Positions 37,412 through 47,171 of a stretch of DNA of 64,000 nucleotides are shown piece by piece. The position numbers and the translations under genes are program-made. Origin of the DNA: Plantimonas leprariae (GTDB taxonomy: Bacteria > Pseudomonadota > Alphaproteobacteria > Rhizobiales > Rhizobiaceae). The DNA is taken from positions 62,001-126,000 of the forward strand of contig NZ_VZDO01000008.1 in the NCBI RefSeq assembly GCF_008802405.1, written 5' to 3'. The number at the start of each line of letters is the position of its first letter. Within the stretch, counting starts at the first letter, position 1. A model generated the notes under the pieces. It was given only the letters and a program-made list of their open reading frames with translations. It did not search any database and had not been told where the DNA came from.

Positions 37412-38563
37412 ATGCTGCACTTCACGCGCGAGGAGTTCGACTCCCGCAAGAATCGCCTCCTTGCCGAGATGGCGGAGCGCAAGCTCGACGCGATGCTGCT
37501 CTTCGCGCAGGAGTCGATGTATTGGCTCACCGGCTACGACACGTTCGGCTTCTGCTTCTTCCAGTGCCTCGCGGTGAAGGCGGACGGCGAGATGCGCCTC
37601 CTCACCCGCTCGGCGGACCTCCGGCAGGCGCGGCACACCTCGGTGCTGGAGACCGTGACCGTCTGGCGTGACCGCGGGCAGGCCGATCCGACGATCGATC
37701 TCCGAGACATGCTGGACGAGATGGGCCTGCTCGGCGCGCGGATCGGCGTCGAATGGGCGACGCATGGCCTGACCGCGGCGAACGGGCGGCTCTTGGAAGC
37801 ACGGCTCGGTTCCTTCGCCTCGCTGAAGGAGGCCTCCGACCTCGTGCCGGCCTTACGCGTGATCAAGAGCCCGGCGGAGATCGACTACGTGCGCGAGGCG
37901 GCGCGGCTTGCCGACGACGCGTTCGACGAGATGCTGCCGCTGGTGAAGTCGGGGGCGGACGAGGCCGAACTGCTTTACGCGCTGCAAGGCTCGATCCTCC
38001 GGGCGGGCGGCGACTATCCCGGCAACTCCTTCATCCTCGGCTCCGGCGAGGATGCGCTGCTCTGCCGCTACAAATCCGGTCGCAGAAAGCTCGACGCGCA
38101 GGACCAGCTCACCGTCGAATGGGCCGGCGTCAAGGCGCAGTACCATGCCGCCGTAATGCGCACCGTCGTCGTCGGCCAACCGACGCCGCGCCATCTGGAG
38201 CTTCACGCGGCGGCACGGGAAGCGCTCGCGGCGGTGGAGGAGGCGATGCGCCCCGGCCGCACCTTCGGTGAGGTGTTCGACGCCCATGCGGGCGTGATGG
38301 AGGCGCACGACCTCGTGCGACATCGCCTCGGCGCCTGCGGCTATTCGCTCGGCGCCCGCTACGCGCCGTCCTGGATGGAGCCGCAGATGTTCTATTCGGG
38401 CAATGCCGACCCGATCCAGCCGGCGATGACGCTTTTCGCGCACATGATCATCATGGATTCCGACAGCGGGACCGCGATGACGCTGGGGCGCACCTATCTC
38501 ACCACCGACGGCGCGCCCGACCCCCTGTCGCGGCTGACGCTCGACCTGCCCGTGGCGGATTGA
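37412..38563 (+). CDS. M24-fold (pita-bread) hydrolase lacking the usual metal ligands
   Basis: This 383-residue protein has a creatinase N-domain (FDSRKNRLLAEMAERKLDAM, YWLTGYDTFGF) and a C-terminal M24 pita-bread domain from about residue 155 (RVIKSPAEIDYVREAARLAD). In metal-dependent aminopeptidases P and prolidases two Asp, one His and two Glu bind metal. Here the first Asp block reads LTVEWAGVKAQYHAAVMRT and the usual GHGIG reads GYSLGARY, so the Asp pair and the His are absent. It is closer to metal-independent members such as creatinase or ectoine hydrolase. The substrate is not known. It lies 17 bp after pgeF. Confidence 0.85.
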   Translation: MLHFTREEFDSRKNRLLAEMAERKLDAMLLFAQESMYWLTGYDTFGFCFFQCLAVKADGEMRLLTRSADLRQARHTSVLETVTVWRDRGQADPTIDLRDMLDEMGLLGARIGVEWATHGLTAANGRLLEARLGSFASLKEASDLVPALRVIKSPAEIDYVREAARLADDAFDEMLPLVKSGADEAELLYALQGSILRAGGDYPGNSFILGSGEDALLCRYKSGRRKLDAQDQLTVEWAGVKAQYHAAVMRTVVVGQPTPRHLELHAAAREALAAVEEAMRPGRTFGEVFDAHAGVMEAHDLVRHRLGACGYSLGARYAPSWMEPQMFYSGNADPIQPAMTLFAHMIIMDSDSGTAMTLGRTYLTTDGAPDPLSRLTLDLPVAD

Positions 38564-38725
38564 GAAGTCTCCGCTTTACCGCACCGCAAAATAATTCGCG
38601 GCGCGAGCGGCTTACGCGGGGCGGACGTGATTTGCTTCCGCCGGCTTTGTTGATATCAGCCCGCCGAAACGAAACCTGGTGCGGTTCCAAACTGCGCCGG
38701 GACGCTTGAGACGGCGGGCGCAACG

Positions 38726-39658
38726 ATGAAACTATTCGTCGGCAATTCCAACCGGCAGCTCGCCGAGGCGATCGCGAAATACCTGGAGAAGCCGCTCGGT
38801 CTCGCGACCGTCCGGCGCTTCGCCGATCAGGAGATTTTCGTCGAGATCCAGGAAAACGTGCGCGGCGAGGACTGCTTCGTCATCCAGTCGACGTCGTACC
38901 CTGCCAACGATCACCTGATGGAACTCCTCATCATGATCGATGCGCTGCGCCGGTCTTCCGCGAAGCGCATCACCGCCGTCCTGCCCTATTTCGGCTACGC
39001 CCGGCAGGACCGGAAGGCGGGCGGCCGCACCCCGATCTCGGCCAAGCTCGTGGCGAACCTCATCACCGAGGCTGGGGCCGACCGCGTGATGACGCTCGAT
39101 CTCCATGCCGGTCAGATCCAGGGCTTCTTCGACATCCCGACCGACAACCTGTTCTCCGTGCCGCTGATGGCGCGCGACATCAAGGAACATCAGGACCTGT
39201 CGAACACCATGGTCGTCTCGCCGGATGTCGGCGGCGTGGTGCGGGCCCGGGCGCTCGCCAAGCGCATCGACGCGCAGCTCGCCATCGTCGACAAGCGGCG
39301 CGAGCGGCCGGGCGAGTCCGAAGTGATGAACGTCATCGGCGATGTGCGCGGCCGCGATTGTCTGCTCGTCGACGACATCATCGATTCCGGCGGCACATTG
39401 TGCAACGCCGCCGACGCGCTGCTCGCCATCGGGGCGAAGAGCGTCAAGGCCTACATCACCCACGGCGTCCTGTCCGGCGGGGCCGTATCCCGCATCGCCG
39501 CCTCGAAGCTGCAGGAACTGGTGATCTCCGACTCGATCCAGCCGACGAGCGCGATCCTGAACGCGCCGAACATCCGCGTCGTCACCACTGCCAACCTCCT
39601 CGGCGAAGCGATCGCCCGCACCACGACGGAACAATCCGTCTCCAGCCTGTTCGACTGA
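38726..39658 (+). CDS. prs: Ribose-phosphate pyrophosphokinase
   Basis: This 310-residue cytoplasmic enzyme makes PRPP from ribose 5-phosphate and ATP, feeding nucleotide, histidine and tryptophan synthesis. The conserved blocks are [75 protein letters not shown] and the PRPP loop [17 protein letters not shown]. The start [16 protein letters not shown] is standard. The upstream 162-bp gap contains TTGCTT and ATATCA, a possible but poorly spaced promoter. Confidence 0.97.
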   Translation: MKLFVGNSNRQLAEAIAKYLEKPLGLATVRRFADQEIFVEIQENVRGEDCFVIQSTSYPANDHLMELLIMIDALRRSSAKRITAVLPYFGYARQDRKAGGRTPISAKLVANLITEAGADRVMTLDLHAGQIQGFFDIPTDNLFSVPLMARDIKEHQDLSNTMVVSPDVGGVVRARALAKRIDAQLAIVDKRRERPGESEVMNVIGDVRGRDCLLVDDIIDSGGTLCNAADALLAIGAKSVKAYITHGVLSGGAVSRIAASKLQELVISDSIQPTSAILNAPNIRVVTTANLLGEAIARTTTEQSVSSLFD

Positions 39659-39668
39659 GACCGCTGCG

Positions 39669-40637
39669 ATGACCGTGGTCGCCGCCTACGCCTACGCGAA
39701 CGGCAAGCGCGCCCGCGAGGTCTCGATCGCGCGGCCCGAGGACGTCAGGATCGGCGACAAGGAATTCGTATGGATCGGCATCGTCGATCCGACCGACGAC
39801 GAGCTGGACCAGCTCAAGACCTGCTTCGACCTGCACCCGCTGGCGCTGGAGGACGCGGCGCAGGATCACCTCCGGCCGAAGCTCGACGTCTACGGCGACG
39901 AGCTGTTCATCGTCGCCCGCACGGCACGGCTGGAGGAAGGCGAGATCGCCTACGGCAAGACCGCCATCTTCGTCGGCGACCGGCACATCATCACGGTGCG
40001 CACCGGTTCCTTGCGCGACCATACCAAGCTGCGCGCGCATCTGGAGGAGTCGCCGCACCTCCTGAAATACGGCGTCGATTACGTGCTCTGGGGCATCCTC
40101 GACTTCGTGGTCGACTGCTACCTGCCGATCGTCGAGTCCTTCGAGGAAGAGATTCTCGACACCGAGCGGCGCGCGCTCGACGCCTTCCTGTCGCGCGCCG
40201 AGATCAACCGCATCTTCACCATCCGCCGCGAATTGATCCGCTTCCGCCGCATCATGGGGCCGATGGAGGACGTGATGTCGAAGCTCGGGCATCTCGAGCT
40301 CGACTTCCTCGACGCCGAGGCGCGGCCCTACTACCGCGACGTCTACGACCAGGTGCAGCGGGCCGCGAGCCGCGTCGACGGCGCGCGCGAAGTCATCTCC
40401 TCGGTGCTGGAAGCCTCGAGCCTCCTCGAACAGCAGCGGCAGGGCGAGATCACCCGCCAGCTCGCGGCGTGGGCCGCGATCCTCGCCGTGCCGACCGCGA
40501 TCGCCGGCATCTACGGCATGAACTTCGACGTCATGCCGGAACTGCATTGGCGATACGGCTACCCGTTCGCGGTGAGCCTGATCGTCGGGATCGGCGGCAT
40601 CCTGTTCTGGCGGTTCCGCAAGGCCGGCTGGCTCTGA
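39669..40637 (+). CDS. corA: CorA-family magnesium transporter
   Basis: This 322-residue inner-membrane channel imports magnesium, and other divalent ions in some members. The large cytoplasmic domain is at the N-terminus, and two helices at the C-terminus: the first ends at the selectivity motif YGMNF (within AGIYGMNFDVMPEL), the second is SLIVGIGGILFWRF. It forms a pentamer. The ATG lies 10 bp after prs on the same strand. Its C-terminus has the usual short basic tail. Confidence 0.93.
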   Translation: MTVVAAYAYANGKRAREVSIARPEDVRIGDKEFVWIGIVDPTDDELDQLKTCFDLHPLALEDAAQDHLRPKLDVYGDELFIVARTARLEEGEIAYGKTAIFVGDRHIITVRTGSLRDHTKLRAHLEESPHLLKYGVDYVLWGILDFVVDCYLPIVESFEEEILDTERRALDAFLSRAEINRIFTIRRELIRFRRIMGPMEDVMSKLGHLELDFLDAEARPYYRDVYDQVQRAASRVDGAREVISSVLEASSLLEQQRQGEITRQLAAWAAILAVPTAIAGIYGMNFDVMPELHWRYGYPFAVSLIVGIGGILFWRFRKAGWL

Positions 40638-40679
40638 GATCGCTTCTCGAGTGTCTCCCAATCTGAAACAAGCGCCGGC

Positions 40680-41609
40680 ATGAATTCCACCCTCCCCCTT
40701 CGCCACATCCTCCTTGCCGTCGCGGTCGTCGCGGTGTGGGGCACGAACTTCGTGGTAATCCGCGTCGCGCTGGATCACCTGCCGCCGTTCCTGTTCGGCG
40801 CGCTGCGCTTCACCCTCGCCTGCCTGCCGGGCATCTTTCTTGTCCGTAAGCCGGAGGTCCGCTGGCGCAGCCTCGCCGCCTATGGGCTGCTGATCGGTTC
40901 CGGTCAGTTCGGCCTGCTCTACTACGCGATGCGCGCTGACATTTCGCCCGGTCTCGCCTCGCTCGTGCTGCAGACGCAGGTGTTCTTCACCATCGGCCTC
41001 GCGCTCCTCATCGCCAAGGAGCGGGTCAGGTCCTACCAGGTGGCCGGCCTAGTGCTCGCGGCGCTCGGCATCGCGACGATCGCGCTCCACACCGGCGGCT
41101 CGACTACGCCCTTCGGCCTGTTTCTCGCGCTGACGGCTGCCCTCAGCTGGGCCTGCGGCAACATCGTCGCCAAGCAAAGCGGGGTGCGCTCGATGCTGCC
41201 CTTCGTGATCTGGGCGAGCCTGTTCTCCGCGCCGCCGCTCTTCGCGCTCAGCTTCGCGTTCGAAGGCTGGGACGCGATCCGCGCCGGCATCGCGAATGCC
41301 GACGTCGGCACCTGGGCGACGGTCGTCTGGCAGACGGTCGGCAACACGCTCTTCGGCTACGCCGCCTGGGGCTTCCTCCTGTCGCGCTACCCGGCGGCGT
41401 CCGTCACCCCGATGGCGCTGCTCGTGCCGATCTTCGGCATGGCGGCCTCGACCTTCTGGCTCGGCGAACCGCTGCCGGCCTGGAAGCTCGCCGCGGCGGC
41501 TCTCGTCATCGGCGGCCTCGCGCTCGGCATGCTGGCCGGGCGCTGGCAGGACCGGCGGCTTCTCGCCCGTGCGGCGCAGGCCGCGCCGCCGCCCGGATCC
41601 AGCGCCTGA
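40680..41609 (+). CDS. EamA-family (DMT) membrane exporter
   Basis: This 309-residue protein has ten predicted helices in two repeats. It begins ILLAVAVVAVWGTNFVVIRV, then GALRFTLACLPGIF, and the second repeat LTAALSWACGNIVAKQ, typical of the O-acetylserine/cysteine exporter-type EamA group (YdcZ/EamA). The substrate is not defined. It lies 42 bp after corA and is followed by a terminator-like hairpin. It is distinct from the member at 8531. Confidence 0.88.
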   Translation: MNSTLPLRHILLAVAVVAVWGTNFVVIRVALDHLPPFLFGALRFTLACLPGIFLVRKPEVRWRSLAAYGLLIGSGQFGLLYYAMRADISPGLASLVLQTQVFFTIGLALLIAKERVRSYQVAGLVLAALGIATIALHTGGSTTPFGLFLALTAALSWACGNIVAKQSGVRSMLPFVIWASLFSAPPLFALSFAFEGWDAIRAGIANADVGTWATVVWQTVGNTLFGYAAWGFLLSRYPAASVTPMALLVPIFGMAASTFWLGEPLPAWKLAAAALVIGGLALGMLAGRWQDRRLLARAAQAAPPPGSSA

Positions 41610-41692
41610 CCGCCGGCCGCCTTGCGCGAATTTCCGCTTGCCGGTATAGCCCGCTTGCCCGCGCGGACACCCTTGGAGGCAGCGCGGGCGTG

Positions 41693-41714
41693 AAGCGGCC
41701 GCGAGGCCGCTTTT
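41693..41714 (+). terminator. Terminator-like hairpin before rplY
   Basis: AAGCGGCC, loop GCGA, GGCCGC followed by TTTT forms a perfect 8-bp stem when the first Ts are counted. It would separate the DMT exporter from the ribosomal-protein operon. The T-run is short (TTTTCG). Confidence 0.55.
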
Positions 41715-41778
41715 CGTCGTTTCGGTCCGGCCTCGCCGGATACCGGCGGCAGCTCCGAAAACGAAAAGGACTTCAGCC

Positions 41779-42447
41779 ATGAGCGAGACCTACACGGTCA
41801 AGGCCGAAGCGCGCGAAAAGGTCGGCAAGGGGGCCGCCCGAGCGCTTCGTCTCAAAGGACTAGTGCCCGCCGTCATCTACGGCGACAAACAGGAACCCCT
41901 TCCGATCGCGGTCCCCTACAAGGAGACGTTCCTGAAGCTTCATGCCGGCGGCTTCAAGACGACCGTCGCGAACATCGAGGTCGGCGGACAGACCATCAAG
42001 GTCCTGCCGAAGGACTTCCAGCTCGATCCGGTCAGGGACACCCTCATCCACGTCGACTTCCTGCGCGTTTCGGACCGCACGATCGTGACGGTCGCCGTCG
42101 CGGTGCATTTCGAGAACGAGGACGACGCGCCCGGCATCAAGGCCGACAACGGCACGCTGAACATCGCGCATCACACCGTCGAGGTGGAGTGCCCGGCGCA
42201 GTCGATTCCGGACGGCTTCACCATCGACCTGACCGGCAAGAAGATCGGCGACGCGATCCATGCGAGCGACCTCACGCTGCCGGCGAACGTCAAGCTGACC
42301 GAGGGCGCGGAAATGGTGATCGCCACCATCGTGCCGCCGATGGCGGAAGAGGTGGACGAGCTCGACGCCGAGGCGCCGGTCACCGAGGTTTCGGAACAGG
42401 AGCCGATCCCCGGCGAGGGTTCCGAAGGCGAGACCGACGACAAGTAG
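41779..42447 (+). CDS. rplY: Ribosomal protein bL25 (Ctc-type)
   Basis: This 222-residue protein has the N-terminal 5S rRNA-binding L25 domain (VGKGAARALRLKGLVPAVIYG) and the C-terminal TL5/Ctc extension, with an acidic tail rich in Glu and Asp. Length and tail match the long CTC form rather than the short E. coli form. A GAAAAGGA ribosome site precedes the ATG. pth follows after 21 bp, as in most bacteria. Confidence 0.95.
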   Translation: MSETYTVKAEAREKVGKGAARALRLKGLVPAVIYGDKQEPLPIAVPYKETFLKLHAGGFKTTVANIEVGGQTIKVLPKDFQLDPVRDTLIHVDFLRVSDRTIVTVAVAVHFENEDDAPGIKADNGTLNIAHHTVEVECPAQSIPDGFTIDLTGKKIGDAIHASDLTLPANVKLTEGAEMVIATIVPPMAEEVDELDAEAPVTEVSEQEPIPGEGSEGETDDK

Positions 42448-42468
42448 TCGTCAGGCAGGGAGTCCGGC

Positions 42469-43191
42469 ATGCTCCTCTTGGTTGGGCTCGGCAATCCGGG
42501 CCCGCAATATGCCGGACACCGCCACAACATTGGCTTCATGGCGCTGGACGAGATCCAGCGCCATCCCGGCTTCTCGCCCTGGAGCCGCAAGTTCAAGGGC
42601 GAGATTTCCGAGGGCCAGATCGGCGGCGAAAAGGTGCTGCTCCTCAAGCCGCTGACGTTCATGAACGTTTCCGGCGAGTCGGTCGGCGATGCAGCGCGGT
42701 TCTACAAGCTGGAGCCCGACCGGATCGTCGTGATCCACGACGAGCTCGACCTCGCCCCCGGCAAGGTGCGGGTGAAGACCGGCGGCGGCAACGGCGGCCA
42801 TAACGGCCTGAAATCCATCGACGCGCATCTCGGCAAGGACTACCGCCGGGTCCGGCTCGGCATCGGGCATCCTGGCTCGAAGGAACGGGTGAACGGCCAC
42901 GTGCTGTCGGACTTCCACAAGACGGATCGCGACTGGCTGGAGCCGCTGCTGGAAGCGGTCGGGCGCAACGCGGAAGCGCTTGTCCGGGGCGAGGATGCGC
43001 AGTTCATGAACCGCGTCCACGTGGCGACGAGCGGCGGCGACGAGCCGGTGTCGGCCAAGGGCTCGGCCGCGCCGGCAAAGGCCAAGGGACAGAGCCATAT
43101 CCGGCAGGCGCGGTCCGGCGGCAAGCCCGCGCTTCCGGTCACCGGACCGATGGCCGACATGCTGAAACGGATGTTCGGCCGCAAGGATTGA
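42469..43191 (+). CDS. pth: Peptidyl-tRNA hydrolase
   Basis: This 240-residue enzyme frees tRNA from peptidyl-tRNA that drops off the ribosome. Conserved are [20 protein letters not shown] with the catalytic histidine, [30 protein letters not shown] and [15 protein letters not shown]-terminal extension of about 50 residues, rich in Lys, Ala and Gly, is usual in Rhizobiales. It lies between rplY and ychF. Confidence 0.96.
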   Translation: MLLLVGLGNPGPQYAGHRHNIGFMALDEIQRHPGFSPWSRKFKGEISEGQIGGEKVLLLKPLTFMNVSGESVGDAARFYKLEPDRIVVIHDELDLAPGKVRVKTGGGNGGHNGLKSIDAHLGKDYRRVRLGIGHPGSKERVNGHVLSDFHKTDRDWLEPLLEAVGRNAEALVRGEDAQFMNRVHVATSGGDEPVSAKGSAAPAKAKGQSHIRQARSGGKPALPVTGPMADMLKRMFGRKD

Positions 43192-43274
43192 CACGCCCCG
43201 TGCCGTTGACCCGGCGGCGATCGCGTACGAAACAGCCCTGAACGGGCGAGAACATACCGAAGGACGAGAACCCG

Positions 43275-44378
43275 ATGGGTTTCAGATGCGGCATCGTCGG
43301 CCTGCCGAACGTCGGCAAGTCGACGCTCTTCAACGCGTTGACCAAGACGGCCGCCGCGCAGGCCGCGAACTATCCGTTCTGCACGATCGAGCCGAACACC
43401 GGCGACGTCGCCGTGCCGGACGAGCGGCTGACGAGGCTCGCCACCATCGGCAAGTCGGCGCAGGTCATCCCGACGCGCATCACCTTCGTCGACATCGCGG
43501 GCCTTGTCCGCGGCGCGTCGAAGGGCGAAGGGCTCGGCAACCAGTTCCTCGCCAACATCCGCGAGGTAGACGCGGTGGCGCACGTGCTGCGCTGTTTCGA
43601 GAACGACGACATCACGCATGTCGAGGGCCGCATCGATCCGGTTTCCGACGCCGAGACGGTCGAAACCGAACTGATGCTGAGCGACCTCGAATCCACCGAG
43701 CGGCGCATCGTGCAGGTGCGGAAGCGCGCGCAGGGCAAGGAGAAGGAGGCGCTGACGCTCCTGCCCGTCATGGAGGCGGTGCTGGCGAAGCTGCAGAACG
43801 GCGAGCCGGCGCGGGTGCTGCTGAAGGGCATGGCGGCGGAAGAGACCGCTGTCCTGAAGGGGCTGAACCTCCTGACCTCGAAGCCGGTCCTCTACGTCTG
43901 CAACGTCGCGGAAACCGACGCCGCGAGCGGAAACGACTATTCGAAGGCGGTCGAGGCGATGGCGGAGCGCCAGGGCGCGGCCAGCGTCGTCATCTCCGCC
44001 GCGATCGAGGCCGAGGTCGCGCAGCTACCGGACGAGGAGGTGCCGGACTATCTGGAGGCGCTCGGCCTCGCCGAGCCCGGCCTCGACCGGCTGATCCGCG
44101 CCGGCTACGGCCTGCTCGGCCTCATCACCTATTTCACCGTCGGCCCGAAGGAGACGCGCGCCTGGACGGTGCGGCGCGGCTCGAAGGCGCCCCAGGCGGC
44201 GGGCGTCATCCACACCGACTTCGAGAAGGGCTTCATCCGGGCCCAGACCATCGCCTATGCCGATTTCGTCGGCCTCGGCGGCGAGGTCGCGGCGAAGGAA
44301 GCCGGCAAGGCGCGCGACGAAGGCAAGGAATACGTCGTTTCCGACGGCGACGTGATGATGTTCAAGTTCAACAACTGA
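43275..44378 (+). CDS. ychF: Ribosome-associated ATPase YchF
   Basis: This 367-residue Obg-family P-loop protein binds ATP rather than GTP in characterised members. The G1 motif is GLPNVGKSTLFNALT, G2 lies in the region before DIAG, G3 is DIAGLVRGASKGEGLG, and the G4 position reads CNVAETD where Obg GTPases have NKxD. The C-terminal TGS-like domain includes TYFTVGPKETRAWTVRRG and the end VMMFKFNN. It binds ribosomes and modulates oxidative stress response in E. coli. Confidence 0.96.
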   Translation: MGFRCGIVGLPNVGKSTLFNALTKTAAAQAANYPFCTIEPNTGDVAVPDERLTRLATIGKSAQVIPTRITFVDIAGLVRGASKGEGLGNQFLANIREVDAVAHVLRCFENDDITHVEGRIDPVSDAETVETELMLSDLESTERRIVQVRKRAQGKEKEALTLLPVMEAVLAKLQNGEPARVLLKGMAAEETAVLKGLNLLTSKPVLYVCNVAETDAASGNDYSKAVEAMAERQGAASVVISAAIEAEVAQLPDEEVPDYLEALGLAEPGLDRLIRAGYGLLGLITYFTVGPKETRAWTVRRGSKAPQAAGVIHTDFEKGFIRAQTIAYADFVGLGGEVAAKEAGKARDEGKEYVVSDGDVMMFKFNN

Positions 44379-44458
44379 TTCGACCCCTCGCGCGGAGCGA
44401 TGGCGATGCCATCGGGACTGCCCTTCGATAGCGCCGGAGACGCGCGCGACGCGCCCGC

Positions 44459-45922
44459 ATGAGCGGCGGCGCCGGCGATCTGCGCCGCACCGCCGTTCGT
44501 GCCTTCCTTTGGTCGCTGGTGCAGAACTGGGGCGGCCGCGCCGTTGCGATGCTGGTCTTCCTGGTTCTCGGCCGCCTGCTGTCGCCGGGCGAGTTCGGCC
44601 TTGCCGCCTCGGCGATCCTGGTCTTCAGCGTCGTATCGCTCGTCTCCGAACTCGGCTTCGGCGACGCCGTGATCCAAAACAAGAAGCTGGAGCCGGAAGA
44701 CGCGAACGCGCCGTTCTTCCTCGCCCTCGGACTGTCGGCCCTCCTCTCGCTGGTCGCCGCGCTCCTGGCCGATCGCATCGCGGCGCTGATGGGAAACCCG
44801 CAGCTCGCGCCGCTGCTGATGGTCACGTGCGCCGCCGTCCCGTTCGCGGTCGCGACGGGTTTTCAGGAAGCGATGCTGAAGCGCGCGCTGGAATTCCGGC
44901 GGCTCGCGCTGCGCACCCTCGCCTGCGGCGTCGCGGCCGGCTTCGTCGGCATCGGCATGGCGTTCGCCGGCTTCGGCGGATGGGCGCTCGTCGGTCAGTT
45001 CGTGGCGCAAATCCTCCTCGGCTTCGTCTGGCTATGGGCGCGTCCGGTCTGGCGGCCGAACTTGCGGATCAACCTCGTCGCCCTGCGCACGATCGGCACG
45101 TTCGGGTCCAACCTCATCGCGTCGCGCCTCGTGGATTTCGCTGCGCAGCGGACGGTCGATTTCCTCATCGTGACGCAACTCGGAACCGCGTCCTACGGGG
45201 TCTTCGCGCTGTCGAACCGGCTCTACCAGTTCCTGATGCAGCTCTTTCAGAACAGCGTCTCGAGCGTCGGCCTTACCGTGCTCTCGGAAGTGTCCGACGA
45301 TCGCGACCGCATACGCCGTCTTTTCGTTCGCACGACCTCGATCTCGGCCATGCTGGGAGCCCCTCCGTTCTTCCTGCTCGCCGGACTCGCGCCGGAACTG
45401 CGGGAACTGGCCTTCGGGCCCCGCTGGACCGGAGCCGAGGCCGTCATGACGCCGCTCCTGCTCGTCGGCGGCGTCCACAGCATCCTGTTCGGCGCCGGCT
45501 CCTACCTGAACGCCGCGGGGCGCCCCGATCTGCTGCTGCGCCTGATGCTACTGAAGGCAGGTCTCGTCCTGCTGCCCATCCTCCTTATCCGGCCCGCGCA
45601 GCCGGATACGCTGGCCGTCGTCTACGCGGCCGGGCTCATCGCCGAAGCGCCGTTCACCATCCACGCCACGCTGCGAACGCTTAGCCTGCCCTGGATGGCG
45701 CTGGCCCGGCCCGTCGGCGGACCGATGCTCGCCGGGGTTGCAGCGTTCGCCGCGTTGCGCTCTGTGGATACATACGTTACATTCCGTGACGGAATGTGGC
45801 TGGACGGCGGGTGTAAGACAGCAGTGTTCGCCGGCGTTCATCTTATCGTTGTGACATCTCTGGCTCGGGGGCCGATGGGAGAGAATGTCGCCTTCCTGAG
45901 AGGCGCATTGCTTCGGCGCTGA
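44459..45922 (+). CDS. Polysaccharide flippase-type protein (Wzx/MviN-like)
   Basis: This 487-residue inner-membrane protein has about 12 helices and the polysaccharide-biosynthesis pattern: AVRAFLWSLVQNWGGRAVAM, then GEFGLAASAILVFSVVSLVSELG with the charged loop, and NRLYQFLMQLFQNSVSSVGL in the middle. It is closest in feel to the WzxC/oligosaccharide flippase group that moves lipid-linked sugars across the membrane. The glycosyltransferase that follows supports a role in surface polysaccharide. The ATG lies 80 bp after ychF. Confidence 0.88.
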   Translation: MSGGAGDLRRTAVRAFLWSLVQNWGGRAVAMLVFLVLGRLLSPGEFGLAASAILVFSVVSLVSELGFGDAVIQNKKLEPEDANAPFFLALGLSALLSLVAALLADRIAALMGNPQLAPLLMVTCAAVPFAVATGFQEAMLKRALEFRRLALRTLACGVAAGFVGIGMAFAGFGGWALVGQFVAQILLGFVWLWARPVWRPNLRINLVALRTIGTFGSNLIASRLVDFAAQRTVDFLIVTQLGTASYGVFALSNRLYQFLMQLFQNSVSSVGLTVLSEVSDDRDRIRRLFVRTTSISAMLGAPPFFLLAGLAPELRELAFGPRWTGAEAVMTPLLLVGGVHSILFGAGSYLNAAGRPDLLLRLMLLKAGLVLLPILLIRPAQPDTLAVVYAAGLIAEAPFTIHATLRTLSLPWMALARPVGGPMLAGVAAFAALRSVDTYVTFRDGMWLDGGCKTAVFAGVHLIVVTSLARGPMGENVAFLRGALLRR

Positions 45923-46088
45923 GCCCGCGAAACCGCGAGGGACGGGGGGAAAAGCGTCTGATCTCGACCGAATCTGGGCCGTACCGGTGTATCGGCGCGT
46001 GCGATCGTCTCCTTCACGCCGGATGCGTCCGCCTCGCCCGTACCGGGAGTGGCGGGCCATTGAGGCTCGGTTCGCCGAACGTCTCAGA

Positions 46089-47045
46089 ATGCGCAAGCTG
46101 ACGATCTGCATGCCGGCCTTCGAGCGGCCGCACCTCATCGGCGAGGCGATCGAGAGCTGCTTCCGGCAACGCTTCCGGCCAATCGAGATCATCGTGGGCG
46201 ACGACTCCGTTTCCGACGAAGTGGAACGTGTCGCGGTCTCCATGCAGCCGCCCCCCGGAGTGGAGCTGCATTATCGCCGCAACCCCGAAACGCTCGGCCA
46301 ATCGCGCAACGTCAACAGCCTGATCGAGCAGGCAACCGGGTCGCACCTGATGCTCCTGCACGACGACGACCTGCTGTGCGACGGCGGCGTGGATATTCTG
46401 GCGAGCCAACTCGAGGCCCACCCGAACGCGACATGCCTCTACGGCCTGCAGTACATCGTGGAAGAGGACGGGACGATCGTCGCCGAGTCGACTAGCAGCT
46501 GGAACCAGCGCGACCGGCGGGTCCCGCCTTGGGCGGGCGTTCAGGCGTCGCCGCTGCGGGCGGCACTCTGGCATCAGGTGCCGAACAACGGCTACCTTCT
46601 CGACGCGCAGGCCGCGAAGGCCTCGCCCCTCCGCAGCGAGGAACTCGTCGGACACGCCGTCGATGCGGATTTCATCATCGGCATCGCGAAGAAGGCGGAA
46701 GCCGGCAGTTTCGTCTTCGTTCCGGAATACGTCTCGAAGTACCGGCTCACCCGGAACTCGATCGCGCGATCCAGAGCCATCAACACGCGCGAGGACCTTT
46801 TCTTCGACTCCGTCCTGGCCGATCAGGAGCTCGAGCGCGAGGACGACGCCCGCGACGACCTCCTGCGGCGCATAGCGGTGGGAGCGGCGCTCGACGCCGC
46901 CATGGCCGGTAGGCGCATGGAAGCGCTGCGCATCATGGGATCCAGATACTACGGCGCACCGTGGCTGAGCCGCTGGACCGGGTATCGACTGATGGCGGTC
47001 GCAACCCCCGGCGTGGCCGAAAAGATCAAGCAGTTCTTCGTCTGA
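46089..47045 (+). CDS. Family 2 glycosyltransferase
   Basis: This 318-residue enzyme has the GT-A fold: RKLTICMPAFERPHLIGEAI, then the nucleotide-binding IIVGDDSVS, and the metal-binding DXD motif in LMLLHDDDLL. No transmembrane segment is evident. It would transfer a sugar from a nucleotide donor to a growing polysaccharide; donor and acceptor are not readable. The ATG at 46089 is preferred over the frame open from 45987, as it begins the first beta strand. It follows the flippase by 166 bp. Confidence 0.88.
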   Translation: MRKLTICMPAFERPHLIGEAIESCFRQRFRPIEIIVGDDSVSDEVERVAVSMQPPPGVELHYRRNPETLGQSRNVNSLIEQATGSHLMLLHDDDLLCDGGVDILASQLEAHPNATCLYGLQYIVEEDGTIVAESTSSWNQRDRRVPPWAGVQASPLRAALWHQVPNNGYLLDAQAAKASPLRSEELVGHAVDADFIIGIAKKAEAGSFVFVPEYVSKYRLTRNSIARSRAINTREDLFFDSVLADQELEREDDARDDLLRRIAVGAALDAAMAGRRMEALRIMGSRYYGAPWLSRWTGYRLMAVATPGVAEKIKQFFV

Positions 47046-47120
47046 GGCTGCGGCCGGCGGCAGCGCGAGAGCGATCGTGACACCGATCCGGGAGCGGCGC
47101 GCACGGGGCCGGAAACGACG

Positions 47121-47140
47121 AAGGGGCCTTTCGGCCCCTC
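47121..47140 (-). terminator. Hairpin terminator at the end of petABC
   Basis: GGGGCC, loop of four and GGCCCC form a perfect stem 34-50 bp after the petC stop. On the minus strand it is followed by TTCGTCGTTT; on the plus strand by a weaker run. It lies between the convergent glycosyltransferase and petC and may serve both. Confidence 0.6.
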
Positions 47141-47171
47141 CATCCCATCCCGTTCCGGCGCGCCAACCCGT

